Below, in pieces: positions 33,161 through 41,980 of a stretch of DNA of 64,000 bases. The notes under the pieces were generated by a model, which was given only the letters and a program-made list of their open reading frames with translations, was not told the DNA's origin and searched no databases. The DNA lies in contig MWCA01000015.1 in NCBI GenBank assembly GCA_002069785.1, forward strand, positions 1 to 64,000, written 5' to 3'. Numbering within the stretch: position 1 is the stretch's first letter; each line of letters starts with the position of its first letter. Source of the DNA: Lentisphaerae bacterium ADurb.Bin242 (lineage in GTDB: Bacteria; Verrucomicrobiota; Lentisphaeria; Victivallales; UBA1829). The position numbers and the translations under genes are program-made.

Positions 33161-34447
33161 TTACTCCATGAATGCTTTTTTGAGAGCCCACAACCCCAGT
33201 GCGGGATTGCTGATGAAAAAGATTTCTTCCCCGTCGACCGTGTTGAAACCGTCTTTCAGGGAATCGGTCCTGTATTTTTTCTGAATCTCCGCGAGGTTTC
33301 CGTATTGGAAGCCGACGGAGCGGATTTCCGCCTCGGAAACCAGCGGGCCCGGACAGTAGGTAATGGAAAAGCGGCCTTCGCTGGAGCCGTGAATCAGGTG
33401 TGCGGCCGCGCTCAGATTGTTGCGCAGCTCCTGGTTTTCGGCCACCGCCTTGAGAGTCGCGGGGGTGCCCTTGTATCCGTATTTGCGGATCAGTCGGTCG
33501 ATCTCCTTGTCCTCGCCGAACTCCTTGAGGCCGGGCGCCAGAATGATGAGTTCGCCGTTGTCGGCGATCGCCATGCGGGTGCGGTAGACGGCCTTGTTGC
33601 CCAGCCAGGTGCTTTTGAACTCCTCCGGATCGAGGTAGACGATCACCTTTTTCAGCGGAGCATCGAGCAATTCCAGGTTGGTTTCCACGCTCAATGCGGC
33701 GGCCTTTTGAAAGACCTCCGCGCTGTTGCCGGAGAAAAAGCCGCGCATGGCCATTTTTCCGGTGGCGGCGTCCTTGGCCATGACCGTCAGCATGTATACG
33801 ATCGGACGGTCGGCCAGAAAGGTGTCCGCACCGTAGTTGAAGAGACGGCGCACGGGCGAGTCGGCGCGTCCCATGATGCGTTCCATGTTGGAGACCGCGC
33901 CGAGGAAGTGCGACTTGTTGATGATGTCCGAGCCGCCCACGCCGACCATCAGGTTTTTTGTGTAGTTGGCCATTCCGACCACTTCGTGCGGGACGACCTG
34001 CCCGATGGAGAGGATGAGGTCGTACGGATCGAACAGAATCCGGTTGGCCTCGATCGCCACCTCGTAGTCCAGTTTTCCGCCGGAAAGTTCGCGGAGGAAG
34101 CCGGAGGAAGCGGTTCCGAGACGGATCACGTCATGCCGCCAGTCGTGGACCTTGAAACGGTCCTTCGGGATTTTTTTGCCGAACATGAGCTCGAGTTCGG
34201 CGTTGCCCATGGGATTGTGCGTGCCGAGCGCCGGCATGATATCGATCTGACAGGAGCCGGAGTATTCCTCGTAGATGATCTCGGTGATGCGCCCGGCCCG
34301 CGAGTTCAGCCGCGTATGATCGGGCGGCAGCAGCAGAAGCCGGTTGATCTTTTTCCCCGTTTTTGTGACGGTCGAACGGACCAGCTCCCGGAGCTGTTCA
34401 TCGGAAATGGAGGCCGAGGCGGACCCTTTTTCCACAAAGACGCTCAT
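33161..34447 (-). CDS. LarA-like nickel-pincer-nucleotide racemase/epimerase
   Basis: A 428-residue protein of the lactate racemase (DUF2088/LarA) family. PPDHTR (41-46) and LGTHNP (74-79) form the N-terminal site. His154, Lys164 and His180 (in VVPHEV, NYTKN and NKSHF) have exactly the 10- and 16-residue spacing of His174, Lys184 and His200 of L. plantarum LarA, where Lys184 holds the pincer cofactor and His200 the nickel. So the cofactor site looks intact. LarA homologues act on various 2-hydroxy acids. The 6-phosphogluconate dehydrogenase, phosphatase and PFK neighbours suggest a sugar acid. The required LarE may be the one at 5096-5935; LarB and LarC are not in the window. Confidence 0.85.
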   Translation of the reverse strand: MSVFVEKGSASASISDEQLRELVRSTVTKTGKKINRLLLLPPDHTRLNSRAGRITEIIYEEYSGSCQIDIMPALGTHNPMGNAELELMFGKKIPKDRFKVHDWRHDVIRLGTASSGFLRELSGGKLDYEVAIEANRILFDPYDLILSIGQVVPHEVVGMANYTKNLMVGVGGSDIINKSHFLGAVSNMERIMGRADSPVRRLFNYGADTFLADRPIVYMLTVMAKDAATGKMAMRGFFSGNSAEVFQKAAALSVETNLELLDAPLKKVIVYLDPEEFKSTWLGNKAVYRTRMAIADNGELIILAPGLKEFGEDKEIDRLIRKYGYKGTPATLKAVAENQELRNNLSAAAHLIHGSSEGRFSITYCPGPLVSEAEIRSVGFQYGNLAEIQKKYRTDSLKDGFNTVDGEEIFFISNPALGLWALKKAFME

Positions 34448-34450
34448 TTT

Positions 34451-35341
34451 TTACGCCTTTTTCTGCCACGGGGGAGTGGACGGCAGCGCCTTGTCGAACT
34501 CCTCCAGAAGGCTTTTCTGGTATTCGCCCGCGAAAGTTCCGGCGAAGAAGCGGTCCAGCCCTTCCTGTCCCAGACGGGCCCAGGAATCTTCCTCATGTCC
34601 GGGAATGATCGGGAAGAAGAGCACGCCGTTGGCCTGTGCCGCCTTCTGGTCTCCGGGGGCGTCTCCGAGCATCAGGATTTTTTCCGGAGGATACTTGCCC
34701 CCGGCGGCGTATTGGAGATGTTCCGTCTTGGTGCCGCATTCCTGTCCGGCGATGAAATTGACGTAGCCGTCGAGCTTGTTTTCCTTCCATTCGCGGTCGA
34801 GCGCCTCGAACGGGGTCTGGGAAACCACGATGATGTCGGCTTTCTGCCGCGCCTTTTTCACGGCGTCCTCGAATCCGGGGAACGGGGGCACGTCATGGAC
34901 GGTCTTCTCGATCCATTCATTGACTTCCTTGCTCCACGCGAGGAGCATTTTGAGTTCGGCGCTGTTCGTTTCCCTGACTTTTTCGGACAGAGTGGGATTT
35001 CCGAGCTTGTTTTCGACCGTGATCCAGGCGCGCATCTCGGTCATTGGCGGAATGGCGATATGACGGTCCGCGAATTCATGCCGCTGGGCGATGAGGTCCA
35101 GCGCGGCCTCGACCGCGAGGAAGCGGTTGCAGCCGCGTTTCTTGCTGTAAAGGTTGACGAATTCCCAGACTTCGCGGGCGTATTTGCTGGCGGCCTGGAA
35201 GCCGAAATGACGGATGAAATTCGGACAGAAGCACTCTTTCTGCTTGACTTCCATGGTGTCGAAAACACAGCCGTCGCTGTCGATTCCGATGAAGAAGTCG
35301 TGGTTTTTGGGAAGCGCTTTCAACTGTTCAACAGGGTTCAT
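34451..35341 (-). CDS. HAD superfamily hydrolase
   Basis: A 296-residue HAD protein with motif I GIDSDGCVFDT (residues 18-28), an inserted helical cap, VVSQTPFEAL as motif II, and motif IV MLGDAPGDQKAA. The first aspartate nucleophile and the acid two residues later are present, so it is probably a phosphatase or phosphoglycolate-type hydrolase acting on a small phosphorylated sugar. It lies between gnd and the LarA-like gene, 3 bases from the latter. The start at 35341 removes an unlikely extension toward gnd. Confidence 0.85.
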   Translation of the reverse strand: MNPVEQLKALPKNHDFFIGIDSDGCVFDTMEVKQKECFCPNFIRHFGFQAASKYAREVWEFVNLYSKKRGCNRFLAVEAALDLIAQRHEFADRHIAIPPMTEMRAWITVENKLGNPTLSEKVRETNSAELKMLLAWSKEVNEWIEKTVHDVPPFPGFEDAVKKARQKADIIVVSQTPFEALDREWKENKLDGYVNFIAGQECGTKTEHLQYAAGGKYPPEKILMLGDAPGDQKAAQANGVLFFPIIPGHEEDSWARLGQEGLDRFFAGTFAGEYQKSLLEEFDKALPSTPPWQKKA

Positions 35342-35367
35342 ATTGAGATAACTCCGTTCTGGATGGA

Positions 35368-36825
<1,458 letters not shown>

Positions 36826-37160
36826 TGTTCCGATTCCCCTTTCTATAGATTCAAAATGTGGATTGTTCACAAGTCATTGCATTACAGTATCACAATGAGG
36901 GGAAAAATCAAATTCCCGGAGCCTCAAAACGAAAGCGGGAGCCTGAAAAGGCGCAAAAAACTTATCCTGTTGTACTCTTTTCGCATTTTAAAAAGTTGTC
37001 TTGAATTTGAGCGTGTACCTCAAAAGAGACCGGCCCGAACTTGTCCTGTTTCTATTCAACACTTGTTTCAAAAGAGAAAGGGATGCCCCGTTGGGAAAAA
37101 CGTTTCCGTTCCGATGCTGCATCATGAAAGATGCCGGAAATCATCCGGAAAAACGTGCCC
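36826..37160. other. 335-base region between gnd and an AraC gene
   Basis: Both neighbours are on minus, so this holds the gnd promoter and the end of the AraC transcript. I see no strong promoter match. Two exact TCAAAAGAGA direct repeats occur at 37020-37029 and 37068-37077 (48 bases apart), possibly half-sites for a regulator. No gene is evident. Confidence 0.4.
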
Positions 37161-37973
37161 TCAGAATCCGCCGCTGGGATTTTTCCGGTAATTCAGAGGG
37201 GAAACACCGATCACGGCACGAAAAATTTTGCTGAAATAGAAAGGATCGTTCCAGCCGACGCGCGCACCGATTTCCGCAACGCTCAGATCGGAGTCCAGCA
37301 GCAGCCGGACGGCTTCCTGTATCCGGAGCCGGGTCACATATTCCTGAGGCGCAAGATGAAAACGTTTCCGGAAAATCCGGTAAAAATGTTCCCGGGAGAA
37401 CGGAGTCTGTTTCAACAATTCCGGAAGATTGAATTTCTGCGTGTAGTGCCGGTTGAGATACAAAACAGCCGGGGAAAGCCGTGTCCATTCGTCCGTCCGC
37501 TCGGAACACGGTTCCGCGCATTCCATCAGCGCGGCGAGAATATCATAACCCGCCTTTTTGCGGATGATCCGCGTGCGGTACCAGGGAACACACATTTCAG
37601 ATTCATCAAGTTCCAGCAAGGCATGGCGAATCCTTTCCTGGACGGTTTCCGGCAGAACATTCGGAATCCGGAAGGCGTTCAGGAAATGGGTTCCCCTGTA
37701 CTCATAGGCAAATCCGGCGACAAGGAATTCAATTCCTTCGGGGCTTCGGGTGACGGAACGGCGGGTTTCATTTGGAATCACATAGGCAACCGACCCCGGC
37801 GGACGGAGAATGGAACCCAGCTTTGCGTTCCGGTAAAAGGTCTCGCCGGAGCCGCTCAGATTCATGACCAGAATCGGGAACGGCTGAAGGATCCATCCCA
37901 TGGAACATCCCTGCGGAACACGGCCATGCTTGAACAGCCTGAAGTCCGCATGAATTTCTTCAAATTCCATCAT
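37161..37973 (-). CDS. AraC family transcriptional regulator, divergent from the GH10 operon
   Basis: A 270-residue regulator: N-terminal cupin-like domain (about 1-150; SMGWILQPFPILVMNLSG, GSILRPPGSVAYVIPN) and C-terminal double HTH with FNLPELLKQTPFSREHFYRIFRKRF and VAEIGARVGWNDPFYFSKIFR. GGAG precedes the ATG at 37973. It diverges from the xylanase, dehydratase and SDR genes, whose upstream region has repeated AAGATACAT sites, so it is the likely activator of that operon, probably with a sugar or sugar acid as effector. Confidence 0.9.
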   Translation of the reverse strand: MMEFEEIHADFRLFKHGRVPQGCSMGWILQPFPILVMNLSGSGETFYRNAKLGSILRPPGSVAYVIPNETRRSVTRSPEGIEFLVAGFAYEYRGTHFLNAFRIPNVLPETVQERIRHALLELDESEMCVPWYRTRIIRKKAGYDILAALMECAEPCSERTDEWTRLSPAVLYLNRHYTQKFNLPELLKQTPFSREHFYRIFRKRFHLAPQEYVTRLRIQEAVRLLLDSDLSVAEIGARVGWNDPFYFSKIFRAVIGVSPLNYRKNPSGGF

Positions 37974-37999
37974 TCCGCTTTTTCTCCATTTCCCAAAGC

Positions 38000-38063
38000 A
38001 AGATACATGCGGAATCGTCCGAATTCCAGCGGAAATGACACTATCTTACAAAAAAAGATACAT
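38000..38063. promoter_or_regulatory. AAGATACAT repeats between AraC and GH10 genes
   Basis: Two exact direct copies of AAGATACAT (38000-38008 and 38055-38063) and one inverted half-site TATCTT (38042-38047) lie in the 167-base divergent region. Direct repeats of this size are usual for AraC-family dimers. Likely the operator of the regulator at 37161-37973. Confidence 0.5.
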
Positions 38064-38140
38064 CCCCTCCATTCCAAAAGCACCGAAACGGGATATGATA
38101 ACGGCAATGGAATCATCCAGAAACAAAAGGCGGTGAAGCA

Positions 38141-39436
38141 ATGCAGCAAATCAATCGGTTGGAAAAAAATGAAAAACTCTGGGAAGCGCTGGCTCCCGAA
38201 GTGGAAAACGGCATCCGGGAACACCGGATGGAAAACTTCTGCCTGGAAATCCGTGACATCGACGGGAAACCGGTTCCGGGGGCAGCGGTTCGAGTCATGC
38301 AGCAGACCCATGACTTCGACTTCGGCTGCAACTGCCTCTGGCTCGGGCAGCTCGGTCCTCTGAACGAAGCCTATGAAAACCGTCTGGCGGAGCTCTTCAA
38401 CCTGGTCACAACAACTTTCTGCCTCTGCGATGTGGAGCCGGAACCGGGCGTCTGGCGTTTCGAAGAGGGCGGAAAGGAGATTTTCCGCCGCCCTCCGGTG
38501 GAACGGGTGGTCAAATTTGCAAAGAAGCATGGAATTCGACTCAAAGGACAGCCTCTTCTTGCCGGTTCGTGGTATCCGCCGTGGGCGAAAGACCAGAACC
38601 TTTCCAATGACCGGATCAAGGCGCTGTATACGGATTATTTCAAACGGGTCGCGGAGCGGTACGGAGATGTTTTCGACCTGTTCGATCTGGTAAACGAGGC
38701 ATTCTGCCATACCCGGTTTCCGCTTTACACGGAAAAACTCGAATATGTGGAATGGGCTTTCAAAACGGCGCGGCCGATGTTTCCCGAGCATGTGAAACTC
38801 AGCCTGAACGAAACCGCATGGGTATTTTACAACAGCTGGGAAGGTAAAAACAACTATTACGAACTCGCCCGGCGACTCCTGGACAGCGGCGCAAAAATCG
38901 ATACGGTGGGATTTCAGTTCCATCTGTTTGACAACAAAGTGTGGGAGGCTGTTGCCGGGGAAGGGGCTTTCTCCTATCAAAGTGTTCTTGCGTTTCTCCG
39001 GCTGCACGCAAAATTGGGACTTCCGATGTATATCACGGAAATCACGGTTCCCTCCGTGTTCGGAGAGATCCGGGACGAGGCTTTGCAAGCAGAAGTTATC
39101 GAACGGTTTTACCGGATCTTTTTCAGCGTCCCGGAAATGCGCGGAGTTCTCCAATGGAATCTCTGTGACGGAACGGCATGGCAAAATGAAGGAGACGCAC
39201 ACGGCGCGCTTATCGATGAGTTCATGCGCAAAAAACCGGCCTATCTGGCACTCGAACACCTGCTCAACCGCGAATGGAAAACCATGCTGGCGCATCCGGC
39301 GGACGGAAACGGCCGTTTCAAGTTCACCGGCTTCCGCGGAAAATATGAAATCACGGTGGAAGGCTTCGGCATGAAGCGCACTGTTTTCCGCGAACTCGGC
39401 AGGGATTCCAAAAATATTATTTTTACACTTGTATAA
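38141..39436 (+). CDS. Glycoside hydrolase family 10 protein (endo-xylanase-like)
   Basis: A 431-residue protein. After an N-terminal beta domain (about 30-55) comes a GH10 TIM barrel: GSWYPPWAKD, the acid/base Glu186 in DLVNEAFCH and the nucleophile Glu300 in MYITEITVPS, then GVLQWNLCDG. There is no signal peptide or hydrophobic N-terminus, so it is probably cytoplasmic and would act on imported oligosaccharides. It starts the operon with an enolase-superfamily gene (6 bases on) and an SDR. An N-terminal beta domain and cytosolic location differ from classical secreted xylanases. Confidence 0.87.
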   Translation: MQQINRLEKNEKLWEALAPEVENGIREHRMENFCLEIRDIDGKPVPGAAVRVMQQTHDFDFGCNCLWLGQLGPLNEAYENRLAELFNLVTTTFCLCDVEPEPGVWRFEEGGKEIFRRPPVERVVKFAKKHGIRLKGQPLLAGSWYPPWAKDQNLSNDRIKALYTDYFKRVAERYGDVFDLFDLVNEAFCHTRFPLYTEKLEYVEWAFKTARPMFPEHVKLSLNETAWVFYNSWEGKNNYYELARRLLDSGAKIDTVGFQFHLFDNKVWEAVAGEGAFSYQSVLAFLRLHAKLGLPMYITEITVPSVFGEIRDEALQAEVIERFYRIFFSVPEMRGVLQWNLCDGTAWQNEGDAHGALIDEFMRKKPAYLALEHLLNREWKTMLAHPADGNGRFKFTGFRGKYEITVEGFGMKRTVFRELGRDSKNIIFTLV

Positions 39437-39442
39437 CAACGG

Positions 39443-40651
39443 ATGCATGGAATGAAAATCACGAAAATCACCGCTGCCGGAGTCAATGTGCCGCTGGTTG
39501 CGCCGATACGCTGGTCCTGGGGAATGCGGCGGGAGAGCACCCGGCTCATTCTTCAGGTTGAAACGGACGAAGGCATTGCCGGAATCGGGGAAACGATGGG
39601 CCGCGTCGGTCCCGAACGAATCCAGTATGAGGCGCAAAAACTGATCGGAGAGGATATCTTTGACATCGAACGGATTCTGGCGATCCTGCGTCCGGTTCCA
39701 TATTTCTTCGGCTACGCCGGGTACGGATTGATCGCGGGAATCGAAATGGCGTGCTGGGACGCCGTCGGCAAAGCCCTGAAAAAGCCGGTCTGGGCGCTGA
39801 TGGGCGGCCGTTTCCGCAAAAAAATCCCGATTTCGGGGTATGTATTCACCCGTGCGAGAAATGAAAAAACGGGTGAAGGAGGCGAAACCACACCGGAACA
39901 GCTGCTCGAATTCAGCCGGGAGCTGGTAAGACGGCACGGGTTCAGAAATCTGAAATTGAAAGTCGGTGCGTCGCATCCGGATGTGGATATTGCGACGATC
40001 CGGATGTTCCGGGAGGAATTCGGGCCGGAAATGGGATTGCGCATTGATCCCAACGGCACCTGGTCGCCGCAAACCGCCTTGCGTATTTGCAAGCGGCTGG
40101 AACCCTGCGATCTGGAATATGTCGAGGATCCGACATGGGGCCTCGAAGCCATGGCCCGGCTGCGGCGTGATATCGACATTCCGTTTGCCACCAACATGTG
40201 CGTGGTTGACTTCGATCAGATTCCCGTGGCTTTCCGCATGAACGCCGTCGACGTGATTCTCGGCGACGTTCACAAGTGGGGCGGTTTGCTCACAACCAGA
40301 AAGCTGGCGGCCGTCTGCGATACCCTGATGTGGGGAATGTGCATTCATTCCGGTGCGGAACTGGGCATTTCCGAAACCGCAAAACTGCACATGGCTACCT
40401 GTACGCCCAATCTGACCTTTGCCATCGATACGCATTATCCGCATCTGGCCGATGATATCCTGGCCGGCGGAAAAATGCAATATGACGACGGCACGATGTC
40501 CGCGCCGGACAAACCCGGCCTGGGCGTCGAACTGGATATGGACCGGTTCGGCCGCTATGCCGAGGCCTACCGTAAAAACGGGCTTGCCGACGGATATGAA
40601 AAAGATGTCAGCCGTCCTTCCGGCTGGTGTCCGAAAAAATTCCAGTGGTGA
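39443..40651 (+). CDS. Enolase superfamily sugar-acid dehydratase/racemase
   Basis: A 402-residue member of the mandelate racemase/muconate lactonising family. The N-terminal capping domain (1 to about 125) is followed by a barrel with KLKVGAS (general base region), metal ligands in RIDPNGTW and VEDPTW, FATNMCVVD, and GDVHKWGGLLTTRKLA. The layout resembles glucarate-dehydratase-type enzymes. The second in-frame ATG (39452) may be the true start, as the first lacks a good ribosome site. With GH10 and an SDR, it suggests oxidation and dehydration of a released sugar or uronic acid. Confidence 0.85.
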   Translation: MHGMKITKITAAGVNVPLVAPIRWSWGMRRESTRLILQVETDEGIAGIGETMGRVGPERIQYEAQKLIGEDIFDIERILAILRPVPYFFGYAGYGLIAGIEMACWDAVGKALKKPVWALMGGRFRKKIPISGYVFTRARNEKTGEGGETTPEQLLEFSRELVRRHGFRNLKLKVGASHPDVDIATIRMFREEFGPEMGLRIDPNGTWSPQTALRICKRLEPCDLEYVEDPTWGLEAMARLRRDIDIPFATNMCVVDFDQIPVAFRMNAVDVILGDVHKWGGLLTTRKLAAVCDTLMWGMCIHSGAELGISETAKLHMATCTPNLTFAIDTHYPHLADDILAGGKMQYDDGTMSAPDKPGLGVELDMDRFGRYAEAYRKNGLADGYEKDVSRPSGWCPKKFQW

Positions 40652-40655
40652 CCCG

Positions 40656-41351
40656 ATGAAACATGTCTTTATTACAGGGGCAAGCCAGGGGCTCGGCCTA
40701 GCGCTTTCGCAGTACTTTTCCGAACGCGGATATTTTGTTTACGCCGGATGCTTCAGCAAAGATGCGGAATTGTTCGGTCCGGGCAAAGTCCTGCGGGGAG
40801 ACCTTTCCGACGAACAATGCGTGGCATCGGTTTTCAGCGGGATCGAAACGCTGGACCTGCTGATCAACAACGCCCGCTTTTGTCCGTCGCCCCGCGACCC
40901 GGAATGTTCCGAAAGCGAATGGTGGGATAAAAACCTTGTCGTTTCGCTCAAGGGAACCTATCTGTGTTCCCTTGCCGCCATGAAACTCATGAAAACCCGG
41001 AGACAGGGTGCAATCATCAACATCTCCTCGATCCGCGCGCGGGTCGCCAATGACGCGGCCCGGATTCCATACGGGGCGGCGAAGGCGGGACAACTGAACC
41101 TGACCGTCTCTTTTGCCGCCGAAGGCGCTCCCTATAACATTCGTGTGAATGCGCTTCTGCCCGGAGTCATCGAAACGGAAAACCTGAATGCCCGTGTTCC
41201 GCCGGAACGGCTTGCGGAAGTGATGCGAAACATTCCGCTCGGGCGGGCGGCCCGGATGGAGGAAATCTGTCACGCGGCCTTTTTTCTCGCGGAAAACACA
41301 TACACGACCGGAATCGCGCTGAATTGTTCCGGAGGATTGCTGATGGATTGA
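40656..41351 (+). CDS. SDR family oxidoreductase
   Basis: A 231-residue classical short-chain dehydrogenase: TGASQGLGLALS (NAD(P) loop), LINNAR, INISSIRAR, the catalytic YGAAK (Tyr-x3-Lys) and LLPGVIETENLNAR. The start at 40656 follows the dehydratase stop by 4 bases. It probably oxidises or reduces a sugar or sugar-acid intermediate from the GH10 operon. A stem-loop follows its stop. Confidence 0.88.
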   Translation: MKHVFITGASQGLGLALSQYFSERGYFVYAGCFSKDAELFGPGKVLRGDLSDEQCVASVFSGIETLDLLINNARFCPSPRDPECSESEWWDKNLVVSLKGTYLCSLAAMKLMKTRRQGAIINISSIRARVANDAARIPYGAAKAGQLNLTVSFAAEGAPYNIRVNALLPGVIETENLNARVPPERLAEVMRNIPLGRAARMEEICHAAFFLAENTYTTGIALNCSGGLLMD

Positions 41352-41358
41352 CAGAGCA

Positions 41359-41378
41359 GACCGCTGTTTTATGCGGTC
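41359..41378. terminator. Stem-loop between convergent genes
   Basis: GACCGC / GCGGTC with an 8-base T-rich loop, followed on plus by ATTCTTCCTCTTT. It lies 7 bases past the SDR stop and overlaps the stop codon of the minus-strand gene, so it could end both transcripts weakly. Confidence 0.4.
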
Positions 41379-41970
41379 ATTCTTCCTCTTTCGCAAGGCG
41401 AAGATTTGAAATCATAAAATAATCGCCCGGTTTTTCACTCATTTTCGATCCTTCGCCGTAAAAACTGAAATGAATTCGGACCCGAGAGCCTTCCGCGGTA
41501 GTGGAAAAGCGATATTTCCGAGGCGTCCATTCCCCTGTCAGCGGGATAGGAAACACGCCATTCAGTTTCAACGGCTCCGACCTGCCCCATATTTTCTGCT
41601 CACGCATTTCCTGGGCGGCAATGAAAACCCTGGCGCCTTGTCCTTTGATGTCAAAAGAGATTACGTAATCCGAATCCGATGTCACGTCGAACCCGCATTT
41701 GGGGGCCTTTTCGGTTCCACCGGCCATAAGAAGCAGATAAAGAACATCTTTCCCTGTTTTATCGCGTTTGGTCTTCATGACTTCGACTTTGACGGCATTG
41801 CGTCCGCCGTCGTTCAGGAATGAAATCCTGCCGGAGTCCTGGGTTCCGAGGTGGAAATAGATTTTTGAATCCTTTTCCTGTTCTCCGGCGGGAAAGACCG
41901 CGGAAGATTCCGCGGCAAAGAGCACAAGCCCGAATGCGACGGAAATAAATGTGTAAAATGCCTTCTTCAT
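41377..41970 (-). CDS. Secreted protein of unknown function, carbohydrate-binding-like
   Basis: A 197-residue exported protein with a clear signal peptide (MKKAFYTFISVAFGLVLFAA). The rest is beta-rich; SDYVISFDIKGQGARVFIAA and TPRKYRFSTTAEGSRVRIHF resemble the jelly-roll CBM4/9-type fold, but I do not recognise a named family. It follows the 975-residue secreted protein by 10 bases, ending an operon with a LacI regulator, so glycan binding is plausible. The ATG at 41970 is chosen because it starts the signal peptide. Confidence 0.75.
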   Translation of the reverse strand: MKKAFYTFISVAFGLVLFAAESSAVFPAGEQEKDSKIYFHLGTQDSGRISFLNDGGRNAVKVEVMKTKRDKTGKDVLYLLLMAGGTEKAPKCGFDVTSDSDYVISFDIKGQGARVFIAAQEMREQKIWGRSEPLKLNGVFPIPLTGEWTPRKYRFSTTAEGSRVRIHFSFYGEGSKMSEKPGDYFMISNLRLAKEEE

Positions 41971-41980
41971 AAAAATCCTT

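Noticed and set aside
37970..40480. 836-codon open frame on minus opposite GH10 and the enolase-superfamily gene
   Set aside because: Antisense to two genes with intact active sites; composition rich in Arg, His and Phe is typical of shadow frames.
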